Positions 57,101-64,000 of a DNA stretch of 64,000 bases are shown here, piece after piece. Position 1 is the first letter of the stretch; each line of letters opens with the position of its first letter. The position numbers and the translations under genes were made by a program. Source of the DNA: Niabella ginsenosidivorans (GTDB lineage Bacteria; Bacteroidota; Bacteroidia; Chitinophagales; Chitinophagaceae); assembly GCF_001654455.1 (NCBI RefSeq), contig NZ_CP015772.1, forward strand, positions 3,782,001 to 3,846,000, in the 5' to 3' direction. The notes beneath the pieces are model-generated. The model saw only the letters and a list, made by a program, of their open reading frames with translations, did no database searches and was not told where the DNA came from.

Positions 57101-57501
57101 AAAAATACCGCAATACCGGCGAATTGAAAAAAACCTACCGGCAGATGGGGCAACTTTCCGGGGGTGAAAAGGCCCAGCTTACCTATACTATTTTATGCAG
57201 CGCCATTGCCTACCAGTTTGGTATTACGCGTGAAGGGAAAAACAGCCGCAGCCTGCGCTTCATTGCTGTTGATGAAAGCTTCAGCAACCAGGACGAAGAT
57301 AAAGCCACTTACCTCATGGAACTTTGCAAACAGCTGCACCTGCAATTGCTGGTAGTTACGCCCAGTGATAAGATCCAGATTGTGCAGGATTATATTGCGC
57401 ACGTGCACCTGGCGCAGCGGGTCAACAACCGCCACAGCATTATGTATAATATGACCATCAAACAATTGCAGCAGCGTTCAGAAGTAAGAAGCGAGAGTTG
57501 A
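54112..57501 (+). CDS. jetC: Wadjet system subunit JetC (SMC/MukB-like ATPase)
   Basis: This 1129-residue SMC-like ATPase has an intact engine: Walker A GANGSGKT at 46-53, after QYMEVFNWGTFDDNIHAIAP; long coiled-coil arms rich in Gln, Glu and Lys at about 270-450 and 650-800; a hinge-like part near 480-600; signature LSGGEK at 1015-1020; and Walker B RFIAVDES with Asp1054 and Glu1055. All catalytic motifs are present, so the protein should be active. It is the last gene of the block: only 250 non-coding bases separate it from the end of rplL, and no jetD (DUF3322/DUF2220 Toprim nuclease) follows. Confidence 0.92.
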   Translation: MQLNVFSTDNEKSGFRLQYMEVFNWGTFDDNIHAIAPRGETSLLTGANGSGKTTFVDALLTLIVPEKRYRFYNQSSGSEKKGDRTEETYVLGGYGTINSESGVTRTLYLRETKEEAYSILLANFANEAFQEVTLFQVRYFANGDLKRQFGIAHKSLHIEEDFRPFDLANAWKKRIDKQYNKTGRKQVEWFDAASKYAFRLIEVLGMQSIQALTLFNQTVGIKVLGNLDDFIRTHMLEPRDMESKFQELKKHLGTLLDAQRNIQKAEEQIRLLQPVQQHFEGYRQLQTKQQQLSQALQTATIWKTYLLNRLLQEAITADTNDLKLLEAKTAGIKDKIAALYETERVTRNQIEQNEAGQRIQQLEQELQALKEQRRKAENNQLSFMEWCAALHLDAKTIPNEDDYKRLQKEAAQAARQLEKENHVNEAEAFEAKNLQRAAGAEQKTLEAELNILLHTKSNIPAHLVQVRKNLCAHLKIEITELPFAGELIQVKSEALAWQPVLEKLLRSFSLRLLIPEQYYKKVTRYINHTPIGTKLVYYQVRDAIEMLAEDDTVYHKLDFHKAHPLAGWVEQQIIQHFSYSCLEDEKALERYDKAITLNGLIKSRDRHEKDDRYETADPGRYVMGWDNRQKKEALLQRRNQLTTDLANADEILARCQHRTERLKQQSYALKRIQEHEGFSAINVTGMQRQIHKTETQVAALSKGNNQLKTLRDQLAEIRQQLDLAEKQWEQVTRETTTLSNKIEDRIKQQQSLQPLLEHLTAEDEKQLLQFGEEEAPLFAAVTLDTIDTAFHSFKEGLEQELYTVQQSLHKEETLLNRSISHIKNPSPGLLQRFPDWYGDVQFFTDEAEHAAELLEWLERLTTENLPKYRKDFENFVNDTITYKIGGLNEEMEKWEREINNSVNKLNQSLAGINFNRLPDTYIQLGKRRVQDASVHAFRSALLEALPQAANWQQSSFEEKALHFREKVQPLIDSLDESESYRARVMDVRNWFEFWADEKYRNTGELKKTYRQMGQLSGGEKAQLTYTILCSAIAYQFGITREGKNSRSLRFIAVDESFSNQDEDKATYLMELCKQLHLQLLVVTPSDKIQIVQDYIAHVHLAQRVNNRHSIMYNMTIKQLQQRSEVRSES

Positions 57502-57506
57502 GTTAT

Positions 57507-57597
57507 CAGATCTCAATAATCAGTTTTCAGCTTTCAGTTATCCGTTATTAGTTTTCAGCGTTTATCTAACCTGAAAGCAGAAACCTGGAAAACTGAA
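57507..57597. repeat. Degenerate 7-bp-period tandem repeat (site 5)
   Basis: About thirteen heptamers in phase: cagatct, caataat, cagtttt, cagcttt, cagttat, ccgttat, tagtttt, cagcgtt, tatctaa, cctgaaa, gcagaaa, cctggaa, aactgaa. It starts five bases after the jetC stop. A separate 9-bp hairpin GTGATTTGT/ACAAATCAC follows at 57608-57631. Confidence 0.7.
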
Positions 57598-57700
57598 GCC
57601 CAAAGCCGTGATTTGTGTCTGTACAAATCACTTAAGGCCACAATAGTTTGGGAAGGTTTTAACAAAAGGATTCCCGTGTATTAGAAGAGCTTTGATCATA

Positions 57701-57728
57701 AAAAAAGCAACCCATGCGGATTGCTTTT
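57701..57728. terminator. Bidirectional terminator between jetC and rplL
   Basis: The stem AAAAGCAA/TTGCTTTT with an inner CC/GG pair has a run of A on the left and T/A on the right. It can end both the jetC transcript and the converging rplJ-rplL transcript. Confidence 0.7.
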
Positions 57729-57751
57729 AAAAAACGTATTAAAAAGTAAAA

Positions 57752-58129
57752 TTAAGCTACTTCTACTTCTGCACCTGCTTCTTTCAGCTTAGCAGCGATG
57801 TCATCAGCTTCAGCTTTAGCTACTCCTTCTTTTACAGGTTTTGGAGCGCCATCCACTAATTCTTTAGCTTCTTTCAAACCTAAACCAGTTAAGTCTTTAA
57901 CTACCTTAACCACGTTTAATTTGTTAGGGCCAGATGCTTTTAAGATTACATCAAATGCTGTTTTTTCTTCAACAGCAGCAGCGCCACCACCAGCAGCGGG
58001 AGCTGCAACAGCTACAGCAGCAGCTGCAGGCTCAATGCCGTACTCATCTTTTAAAATCTGAGCTAACTCATTTACTTCTTTTACAGTTAAGTTTACTAAC
58101 TGCTCTGCGAATGCTTTTAAATCTGCCAT
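57752..58129 (-). CDS. rplL: 50S ribosomal protein L7/L12
   Basis: This is the stalk protein that recruits translation GTPases. It is 125 residues long: an N-terminal dimerisation domain ([20 protein letters not shown]), an Ala-rich hinge, and the C-terminal domain with [20 protein letters not shown] and [20 protein letters not shown]. It is separated from rplJ by 152 bases. It is the last gene of the ribosomal unit here and ends at a terminator, not leading into rpoB. Confidence 0.97.
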   Translation of the reverse strand: MADLKAFAEQLVNLTVKEVNELAQILKDEYGIEPAAAAVAVAAPAAGGGAAAVEEKTAFDVILKASGPNKLNVVKVVKDLTGLGLKEAKELVDGAPKPVKEGVAKAEADDIAAKLKEAGAEVEVA

Positions 58130-58281
58130 TTTTTACATTTTTAAAAACCGCCTTCATCGTTCCAGATTTAAGGACTCCGGCGGAGGTTTATAATTAGTGT
58201 CTTCACTACATTCCCGAAGACATAGGATTTCAGATCTGGGATCTCAGGAACCAGCCATCAGGTCTGATAGCTGTTCTCTTT

Positions 58282-58809
58282 TTAATTAGCCCGCTCTTCC
58301 AGCGCTTTTACAAGACTGGCCAGCTTGTTACCTGCGTTCAGGCCGCTGATAACATTTTTGGCCGGAGATTGCAGTAAGCCGATGATTTCGCCGATAACAT
58401 CCTGTTTGCTTTTCAGGGCGGTCAATACTTCCAGGTTATTGTCTCCCTGGTAAACGCTTCCGTCAATAAAAGCAGCCTTCAGTACAGGCTTATCCAGTTT
58501 GCCTTCTTTACGGAAAGAGCTTAAGATCAGAGCCGGCTCTTTCGGGTTTTCAGAAAACAACAGGGCAGTTACCTGGTGCAATGAATCAAATACACCGGAG
58601 TATTTCTCGCTATCCAGCGATTCCAGCGCCTTGCGGATCAGCGTGTTTTTTGCCACCTTCATCTCCACATTCTTATCAAAGCAGGCACGGCGTAATTTAC
58701 CCACCTGGTCAACAGTTAATGACTCAGTATCGGTAATATAAAAATTATCATATTGAGCAAATTTGCCTTTCAGCAATTCGATCACTTCTGTTTTTTGTTC
58801 TTTAGTCAT
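58282..58809 (-). CDS. rplJ: 50S ribosomal protein L10
   Basis: L10 anchors the L7/L12 stalk on 23S rRNA. It is 175 residues long, with the N-terminal region TKEQKTEVIELLKGKFAQYD and the rRNA-binding part LRRACFDKNVEMKVAKNTLI. The C-terminal helix (GLNAGNKLASLVKALEE) binds L12 dimers. It is 50 bases after rplA; no clear L10-autoregulation leader is visible in that short gap. Confidence 0.97.
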   Translation of the reverse strand: MTKEQKTEVIELLKGKFAQYDNFYITDTESLTVDQVGKLRRACFDKNVEMKVAKNTLIRKALESLDSEKYSGVFDSLHQVTALLFSENPKEPALILSSFRKEGKLDKPVLKAAFIDGSVYQGDNNLEVLTALKSKQDVIGEIIGLLQSPAKNVISGLNAGNKLASLVKALEERAN

Positions 58810-58859
58810 TGTATTACGGTTTGACTGTTTTAAAATTAAGACCGGTCAATGCCGGGCGA

Positions 58860-59555
58860 TTATTGCACAAAGGATTTTGTGTCCAGGGGAATACCAGGGC
58901 TCATTGTGCTTGCCATGCTGATCCCTTTTAAATAAGTACCTTTTGCGGTAGTGGGCTTTGCTTTGATCAGCGCATTTAAAAATTCCTGACCATTTTCAGC
59001 AATCTTATCAGCGCTGAAGCTTACACGCCCTATAGAAGCGTGCACAATACCCGCTTTATCTACCTTAAATGCAATTTTACCGCCTTTTACTTCATTTACA
59101 GCAGCAGCTACATCATTGGTAACCGTACCTGTTTTGGGGTTGGGCATCAGGTTACGCGGACCTAAGATCTTACCCAGCTTTCCGATTTTAGGCATTACGG
59201 AAGGTGTGGCTATAATTACATCCACATCTGTCCAGCCGCCTTCAATTTTCTGAACATACTCATCCAATCCTACATAATCAGCGCCTGCAGTGGTTGCATC
59301 CGCTTCTTTTTCAGGAGTGCAAAGAACCAGCACTCTTTTTGTTTTACCGGTTCCATGCGGTAATGTTACGGTGCCACGAATCGCCTGGTCTGCTTTTTTA
59401 GGATCTACGCCTAAACGCACGTGCAGGTCAACAGAAGCATCAAACTTTGCAACATTTATATCTTTTACCAATGCAGAAGCCTCTTTCAGCGTATACGCCT
59501 TATTAGCGTCCAGCTTTGCATTTGCAACTTTTCTTTTTTTACTAATGAATGCCAT
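58860..59555 (-). CDS. rplA: 50S ribosomal protein L1
   Basis: L1 forms the mobile L1 stalk near the E site. It is 231 residues long, with [52 protein letters not shown] and the C-terminal [20 protein letters not shown]. It is 30 bases after rplK in the standard L11-L1-L10-L12 order. Confidence 0.97.
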   Translation of the reverse strand: MAFISKKRKVANAKLDANKAYTLKEASALVKDINVAKFDASVDLHVRLGVDPKKADQAIRGTVTLPHGTGKTKRVLVLCTPEKEADATTAGADYVGLDEYVQKIEGGWTDVDVIIATPSVMPKIGKLGKILGPRNLMPNPKTGTVTNDVAAAVNEVKGGKIAFKVDKAGIVHASIGRVSFSADKIAENGQEFLNALIKAKPTTAKGTYLKGISMASTMSPGIPLDTKSFVQ

Positions 59556-59585
59556 TTTAAATTCTTTTTAGTTCTGTGATGGAGA

Positions 59586-60029
59586 TTAATTTTCCCATGG
59601 GGCTTTACCTTCAACATTCAGTCCCATGCTACGTGCGGTGCCCGCCACCATTTTCATAGCAGCCTCAACAGTGAAGCAGTTCAGGTCCGGCATCTTGTCT
59701 TTTGCAATAGCCTCAACCTGATCCCAGGTTACCTTACCTACTTTAGCACGATTGCTTTCTTTAGAACCTTTTTGAATTTTAGCAGCTTCCATTAACTGGA
59801 TAGACGCAGGAGGAGTTTTGATTACAAATTCAAAACTTTTGTCGCTATAAACAGTGATTAATACGGGAAGTACTTTTCCCATTTTGTCCTGGGTGCGCGC
59901 GTTAAATTGTTTACAGAATTCCATGATGTTCACACCTTTGGAACCTAACGCCGGCCCAACCGGAGGTGCAGGATTGGCCTGGCCACCCTTTACCTGTAGC
60001 TTTACAAAGCCAGAGATTTCTTTTGCCAT
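59586..60029 (-). CDS. rplK: 50S ribosomal protein L11
   Basis: L11 lies in the GTPase-associated centre and is needed for stringent-response sensing by RelA. It is 147 residues long, with [20 protein letters not shown] at the N terminus and the rRNA-binding C-terminal domain ([20 protein letters not shown]). It is the first gene of the ribosomal unit here; nusG does not precede it. TACCTTTG on the minus strand (60136-60143) is a plausible -7 box for its own promoter. Confidence 0.97.
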   Translation of the reverse strand: MAKEISGFVKLQVKGGQANPAPPVGPALGSKGVNIMEFCKQFNARTQDKMGKVLPVLITVYSDKSFEFVIKTPPASIQLMEAAKIQKGSKESNRAKVGKVTWDQVEAIAKDKMPDLNCFTVEAAMKMVAGTARSMGLNVEGKAPWEN

Positions 60030-60150
60030 TTTATTCGATTTATTGGTTCAAGCGACTCATTATCAGCAGATAAGAGTCTCCCAAATTCCTCTGTCCGCCT
60101 GTTGGGGCGAACCATAAAAGAACTAATTGGGGATGCAAAGGTAAGGGGAA

Positions 60151-60192
60151 GAATTTAGAATTTAGAATTTGGAATTTAGAATTCAGAATTTT
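60151..60192. repeat. 7-bp tandem repeat, six copies (site 6)
   Basis: Six consecutive heptamers: GAATTTA, GAATTTA, GAATTTG, GAATTTA, GAATTCA, GAATTTT. They lie directly upstream of the possible rplK promoter box, where a -33 element would be expected. Confidence 0.8.
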
Positions 60193-60327
60193 CAGCAACG
60201 AATAAAACTATTTCATTATGAATTTATTAAGAAAATATCTGGAATTTTGCACCGGCGAAAAATTTTTCGCATCAACATCATCCTTTTACATTTTTTATTC
60301 CTTCTTTATTGTTTCACATTCCCTTTC

Positions 60328-62145
60328 TTACACCATCTCCTGCATATCTACCAGCTTGCGGTAGATCCCCCCTTCTATCAGCATTAATTTTTCATGTGAT
60401 CCCCGCTCAGCAATTTCGCCCCGGTTCAAAACAATAATTTCGTCTGCATGCCGTACGGTGCTTAAGCGGTGTGCAATAACCAGCGAAGTGCGGTTCTGCA
60501 TCATTTTATTAATAGCGTCCTGCACCAGACGTTCACTTTCTGTATCTAATGAGGAAGTGGCTTCATCTAAAATAAGGATCGGCGGGTTTTTCAGTACCGC
60601 CCGGGCAATGGTCAGCCGCTGGCGTTCACCTCCGCTCAGTTTTATACCCCTGTCGCCGATATTCGTTTCAAATTTTTCAGGCTTATTCTCTATGAACCGG
60701 TATGCATTGGCCACTTTTGCCGCATTCTCAATAGCCTCCTGGCTGGCATCCGGTTCGGCCAGCGTAATATTGTTAGCAATGGTATCATTGAACAGAATAG
60801 GCTCCTGTGTTACAATTCCGATATGTTCACGAACACTCTGAATGCTGTATTCTTTAATATTGACCCCGTCAAAAAGGATCTCGCCGGAAGTAGTGTCATG
60901 GAACCGGGGCACCAAGTCAGCCAGGGTGCTTTTTCCTGCGCCGCTGCTTCCTACCAATGCCACTGTCTTACCTTTGGGAATGGAAAAGCTGATGTTCTTT
61001 AAAATGGGCGTTTCGTTATAAGAAAAACAAACATTCCGGAATTCAATGCAATCTTTAAATTCTTCAAGCTGTTTTCTACCGTTATCCTGCACCGTAACAG
61101 GTGTGTTCAGCAGCTCTTCCAGCCGTTCAATTGCGGCCGAGCCGGCCTGTACGTTAAAATAAGAAGTTGAAAGTGTTTTCGCCGGGTTGATCATCAGGGC
61201 AAAAATGGCGATATAAGAAATCAGGTCCCCTGCCTGCAGCCGGTTCCCGTTTAAAATCAGGTTAGCGCCAAAATAAATGATCACGCACAGTACAATCACA
61301 CCCAGTAGTTCTGTAAGCGGCGATGCCAGGTCCCTGCGGGCACTCATTTTTTTATTAATACCCAGCAGCGTACTATTCATGCGAATAAACCGCGACTCCA
61401 GTATTTTTTCGGCACAAAAGGCTTTTACAATGCGGATGCCGCTGAGGGTCTCATCCAGGATGCCAAGCGTTTCTCCTACCCGTTCCGATGCCTCGTTGCT
61501 TTGTCGCTTTAACGACCGGCTGATGCGGCCGATAATAAATGCGGTTGCAGGCAGTAAAATAAAAAGAAACAGGGATAGCGTAGGACTGATAAAGATCATG
61601 GTAAACAGGTACCCGATCACTGTAATGGGGTCTTTTACAAGCCCCTCCATGGTATTGATTATAGAACCTTCTATCAGTGCCACGTCATTGGTCATCCTTG
61701 ACATGATGTCCCCTTTGCGCTGCTCGGAAAAATAGCCAACCGGCAGGGTAAGGATCTTTTTATAGACATCATTTTTTAAATGGATGACGATAGAGCTTCT
61801 TACCGGAACGGATATATAAGAGGAAGTATATAAAAACAGGTTCTTTAAAAAGGTGGTTACAATGATAAACATACAACAGAGTGCCACTGCAAAAAGCTTT
61901 CCATGCTCAGTAATGGCGGTAGTAAGTATATTGGTAACCAGGCGCCCGGTACTACTGCCGCTTAACATTTGCTTGGCAGCATCTCCGCCGCCGGTATCAA
62001 AAATAATGGACATCAGCGGGCCCAGCATGGCAACCGACAATACGGACAGGCTGGTAGCTAAAATGGCTAACGAAACATAAAGAAGGATCTTCCATTTGTA
62101 ATAACCAATGTATTTGAATAACCGACCAAATTTTTTTAGCTTCAT
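60328..62145 (-). CDS. MsbA-like ABC exporter (membrane and ATPase domains fused)
   Basis: This 605-residue half-transporter (ATG at 62145, 22 codons inside the longest frame) has six membrane segments followed by an ATPase domain. The motifs are Walker A LVGSSGAGKST, Q-loop IGIVTQEPILFNDTIANNIT, signature IKLSGGERQRLTIARA and Walker B ILILDEATSSLDTES. It closely follows the MsbA/lipid A exporter pattern and would flip lipid-linked saccharides or lipid A across the inner membrane. The polysaccharide genes next to it are consistent with that. A good promoter lies at 62168-62198. Confidence 0.92.
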   Translation of the reverse strand: MKLKKFGRLFKYIGYYKWKILLYVSLAILATSLSVLSVAMLGPLMSIIFDTGGGDAAKQMLSGSSTGRLVTNILTTAITEHGKLFAVALCCMFIIVTTFLKNLFLYTSSYISVPVRSSIVIHLKNDVYKKILTLPVGYFSEQRKGDIMSRMTNDVALIEGSIINTMEGLVKDPITVIGYLFTMIFISPTLSLFLFILLPATAFIIGRISRSLKRQSNEASERVGETLGILDETLSGIRIVKAFCAEKILESRFIRMNSTLLGINKKMSARRDLASPLTELLGVIVLCVIIYFGANLILNGNRLQAGDLISYIAIFALMINPAKTLSTSYFNVQAGSAAIERLEELLNTPVTVQDNGRKQLEEFKDCIEFRNVCFSYNETPILKNISFSIPKGKTVALVGSSGAGKSTLADLVPRFHDTTSGEILFDGVNIKEYSIQSVREHIGIVTQEPILFNDTIANNITLAEPDASQEAIENAAKVANAYRFIENKPEKFETNIGDRGIKLSGGERQRLTIARAVLKNPPILILDEATSSLDTESERLVQDAINKMMQNRTSLVIAHRLSTVRHADEIIVLNRGEIAERGSHEKLMLIEGGIYRKLVDMQEMV

Positions 62146-62167
62146 TGAAGTAGTAAATAGAAACGTG

Positions 62168-62198
62168 CAAAGGTAAGAGAAAATAGTACGCTCATCAA
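62168..62198 (-). promoter_or_regulatory. Bacteroidota-type promoter of the MsbA-like gene
   Basis: On the minus strand a -33 TTG (62196-62198) and -7 TACCTTTG (62168-62175) are 20 bases apart. The -7 box ends 22 bases before the preferred ATG at 62145, and this supports that start over the longer frame, which would include the promoter. Confidence 0.65.
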
Positions 62199-62281
62199 TA
62201 TGAAGCTCCATAAAATTCTGTCAAATCCTGTTAATAAGCAATTATGTAGTAAATTAGCCTCCAAAAGCACCCGTTTATTCA

Positions 62282-63148
62282 ATGAAAATTTACGACTGTT
62301 TTACGTTCTTTAACGAGCTCGATCTTCTTGAATTCAGATTAAAGCTTTTGGACAAATATGTAGACTATTTTGTTCTGGCAGAATCAAATCTTACTCATTC
62401 CGGCAAAAAAAAGGAGTATTTCTATGAAAAAAATAAAGACCGGTTTCAACAATGGCACCATAAAATAATTCACCTGCCGATTGTTCAGAAAACAGAGGGG
62501 CTTCATTTTGGTGAAAATGAAACAAAGTATAATACCGAAAACGGGTCCTGGAAACTCGAAAATGAGCACCGGAATGCGCTTCATGCGATTGCCCCGCAGT
62601 TGAATAAAGATGATTTGGTTATACTGAGCGATTTAGATGAGATTCCTGCTCCTTCCATACTTGATAACAGAAATGCGCCGGAGACTCCTGTTGTTTTATC
62701 AATGCTTTTTCATTATTACTATCTGAATTGTCAGCAAACAGGTGCTTCAAAATGGTGGAAAGGATCCATACTGTCATCCGGGGAATACTTTCAGAAACAT
62801 ACGCCACAATCATTAAGGGATCAGCGTATTGGCCTCTCTGCTATAAAAAAAGGCGGCTGGCATTTCTCCTTTCTCGGGGGAATGGAAAAAATCAAATATA
62901 AACTGGAATCCTTTGCCCATACTGAATTTAACAAACCGGAATATCTGGATGAAAAACACATACGCTCTGCCCTTCAGGAAGGGAGGGATTTGTTCAAACA
63001 AAATAAGAATCGTTTTCGTTTTGTTTCTATAAATACTTATCCGGAGCCACTAAGAAAACTGGCAATGCAATACCCGGCGTTCCTGGCACCGGGACCTGCT
63101 TCCCTGACAACCAGGATCAGAAATTTGTTTATGAAAAATCCTGGTTAA
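62282..63148 (+). CDS. Glycosyltransferase family 17 protein
   Basis: This 288-residue cytoplasmic glycosyltransferase is like the GT17 family (beta-1,4-mannosyl-glycoprotein GlcNAc-transferase homologues in bacteria). The family start is clear: KIYDCFTFFNELDLLEFRLK, then VDYFVLAESNLTHSGKKKEY. The metal/nucleotide-sugar site reads LVILSDLDEIPAPS, and GGWHFSFLGGMEKIKYKLES is the conserved later motif. It is divergent from the MsbA-like gene and probably acts in surface polysaccharide synthesis. Confidence 0.88.
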   Translation: MKIYDCFTFFNELDLLEFRLKLLDKYVDYFVLAESNLTHSGKKKEYFYEKNKDRFQQWHHKIIHLPIVQKTEGLHFGENETKYNTENGSWKLENEHRNALHAIAPQLNKDDLVILSDLDEIPAPSILDNRNAPETPVVLSMLFHYYYLNCQQTGASKWWKGSILSSGEYFQKHTPQSLRDQRIGLSAIKKGGWHFSFLGGMEKIKYKLESFAHTEFNKPEYLDEKHIRSALQEGRDLFKQNKNRFRFVSINTYPEPLRKLAMQYPAFLAPGPASLTTRIRNLFMKNPG

Positions 63149-63436
63149 TGTAAGCTTTAATTGCAACATTGCTCCGTTTTACATGCTAAACCAGCATACA
63201 ACTAAACCTGCTATAATTTTAAATAATTACACTGAGGTTTAAGGCATATATATTTACTGAAAAAATTAACATTCTTGTGTTGCGTTCCAGGCCCTTCTGT
63301 ACGTTTTACCAGAATATAGAATATTTATTATTCAAACTAAGCAACGCTGAATCGAAAAGAACATCGGTCAATTCCCTTTACATGGCAAATTGAGCGGCCA
63401 TCCTTTAGTTTGAATCATCTATTATCAGAACAGGGT

Positions 63437-64000
63437 ATGAAAAAAGTATTACTATTTGCACCGGATTGGGTTGATTTTATTTCCGAATTTGAAAAAAACC
63501 TGAAATATTGCGGATTTGAGGTAGTAACGATAAATCGGGATATTCCCCCCTTTAAATACAAAAATGCCGGGCAGAAAATTTATAACTTTTTAAGGAAAAC
63601 ATTCTTACGCGATTTTTCGTACAAAAAAAGACTTAAAGAAAAGCATATTAAATATCACCAATATAAATTTAGCAGTCCGGCTGATTTTTACGATTATGCG
63701 TTTATAGTTCGGGCAGACATTCTCACCATTGATGAATTAAAACTCATCAGGCAAATTTCCGTTAAAATGGTAGGTTATCATTTTGATGCATTGCACAGGT
63801 ATCCCGGGATTTTTAGCAGAATCAATTATTTTGACCGCTTTTTTGTTTTTGACCCTGAAGATCTTCAAAAATATCCCCAATACCGACTGCAGTTCATTAC
63901 TAATTTCTATTTTGATTATCCCGGATCTGACATTGACACTCCTTCCACAGGCAGAACAGAATATGACCTTTACTATTTGGGCTCCTATGAACCATCAAGA
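63437..64000 (+). CDS. Putative polysaccharide/LPS biosynthesis protein (3' end outside window)
   Basis: The ATG at 63437 opens 188 codons to the window edge without a stop. The protein starts KKVLLFAPDWVDFISEFEKN, continues with a basic stretch (RDFSYKKRLKEKHIKYHQYK) and then DYAFIVRADILTIDELKLIR and VGYHFDALHRYPGIFSRINY, ending EYDLYYLGSYEPSR. This layout resembles CgeB-like or LPS-core glycosyltransferases of Bacteroidota in which an N-terminal Rossmann-like half precedes the donor domain. The assignment is tentative. The 288 bases before it hold nothing recognisable. Confidence 0.7.
   Translation, partial: MKKVLLFAPDWVDFISEFEKNLKYCGFEVVTINRDIPPFKYKNAGQKIYNFLRKTFLRDFSYKKRLKEKHIKYHQYKFSSPADFYDYAFIVRADILTIDELKLIRQISVKMVGYHFDALHRYPGIFSRINYFDRFFVFDPEDLQKYPQYRLQFITNFYFDYPGSDIDTPSTGRTEYDLYYLGSYEPSR

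Overview
The window looks like chromosome of a Bacteroidota bacterium of the Chitinophagaceae type. The evidence is a SusC/SusD pair with its own FecR anti-sigma and ECF sigma factors, many short lipoproteins with an SC or AC lipobox, promoter boxes of the Bacteroidota form TAnnTTTG, weak Shine-Dalgarno use, and the tRNA-tuf-tRNA-Trp-secE-nusG arrangement known from this phylum. The genus is not determined; a Niabella-like organism is only a guess.

Layout. 1-7.1 kb (minus): the end of a SusD-like lipoprotein, a SusC-like TonB-dependent transporter with an STN domain, FecR and the ECF sigma factor. 7.4-18 kb: housekeeping genes, including dnaX (split by a nine-A run), a DsbA-family protein, lolD, a cobalamin adenosyltransferase, a MacB-type ATPase, gatC, anmK, upp, gdhA and an RsmI-like methyltransferase. 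18.1-21.7 kb (plus): an arginine-biosynthesis cluster (GNAT, argG, cupin, argC) preceded by a short ORF and two mutually exclusive hairpins. 21.7-31.7 kb: mixed genes, with a lone subtilisin-prodomain-like lipoprotein, a RES/Xre toxin-antitoxin pair, PBP4, a LuxE-like protein, an acid phosphatase and pdxJ. 31.7-34.3 kb: a decayed accessory patch with gene fragments, a frameshifted SRPBCC gene, an ArsR repressor with visible operators, and palindromic repeats. 34.3-37.2 kb: a lipoprotein, an amino acid permease, a 131-bp MITE-like element and a Skp-like protein.

37.3-60.0 kb holds the transcription/translation core in an unusual order. On the minus strand it reads rplK-rplA-rplJ-rplL, then a plus-strand block (helix-hairpin-helix protein, jetA, jetB, jetC), then rpoB-rpoC, two unrelated genes, four tRNAs, tuf, tRNA-Trp, secE and nusG. 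The usual bacterial order puts secE-nusG directly before rplK, and rplL directly before rpoB. Both junctions are broken here. The inserted block encodes the three SMC-like subunits of a Wadjet (JetABC) plasmid-defence complex, with no jetD nuclease next to them. 60.3-64 kb: an MsbA-like lipid exporter, a family-17 glycosyltransferase and the start of another polysaccharide gene.

The most notable items are the JetD-less Wadjet operon inside the split ribosomal/RNA polymerase cluster, the dnaX slippery A9 site, the orphan protease prodomain, the possible arginine leader, and a scattered family of intergenic repeats with a strict 7-bp period.
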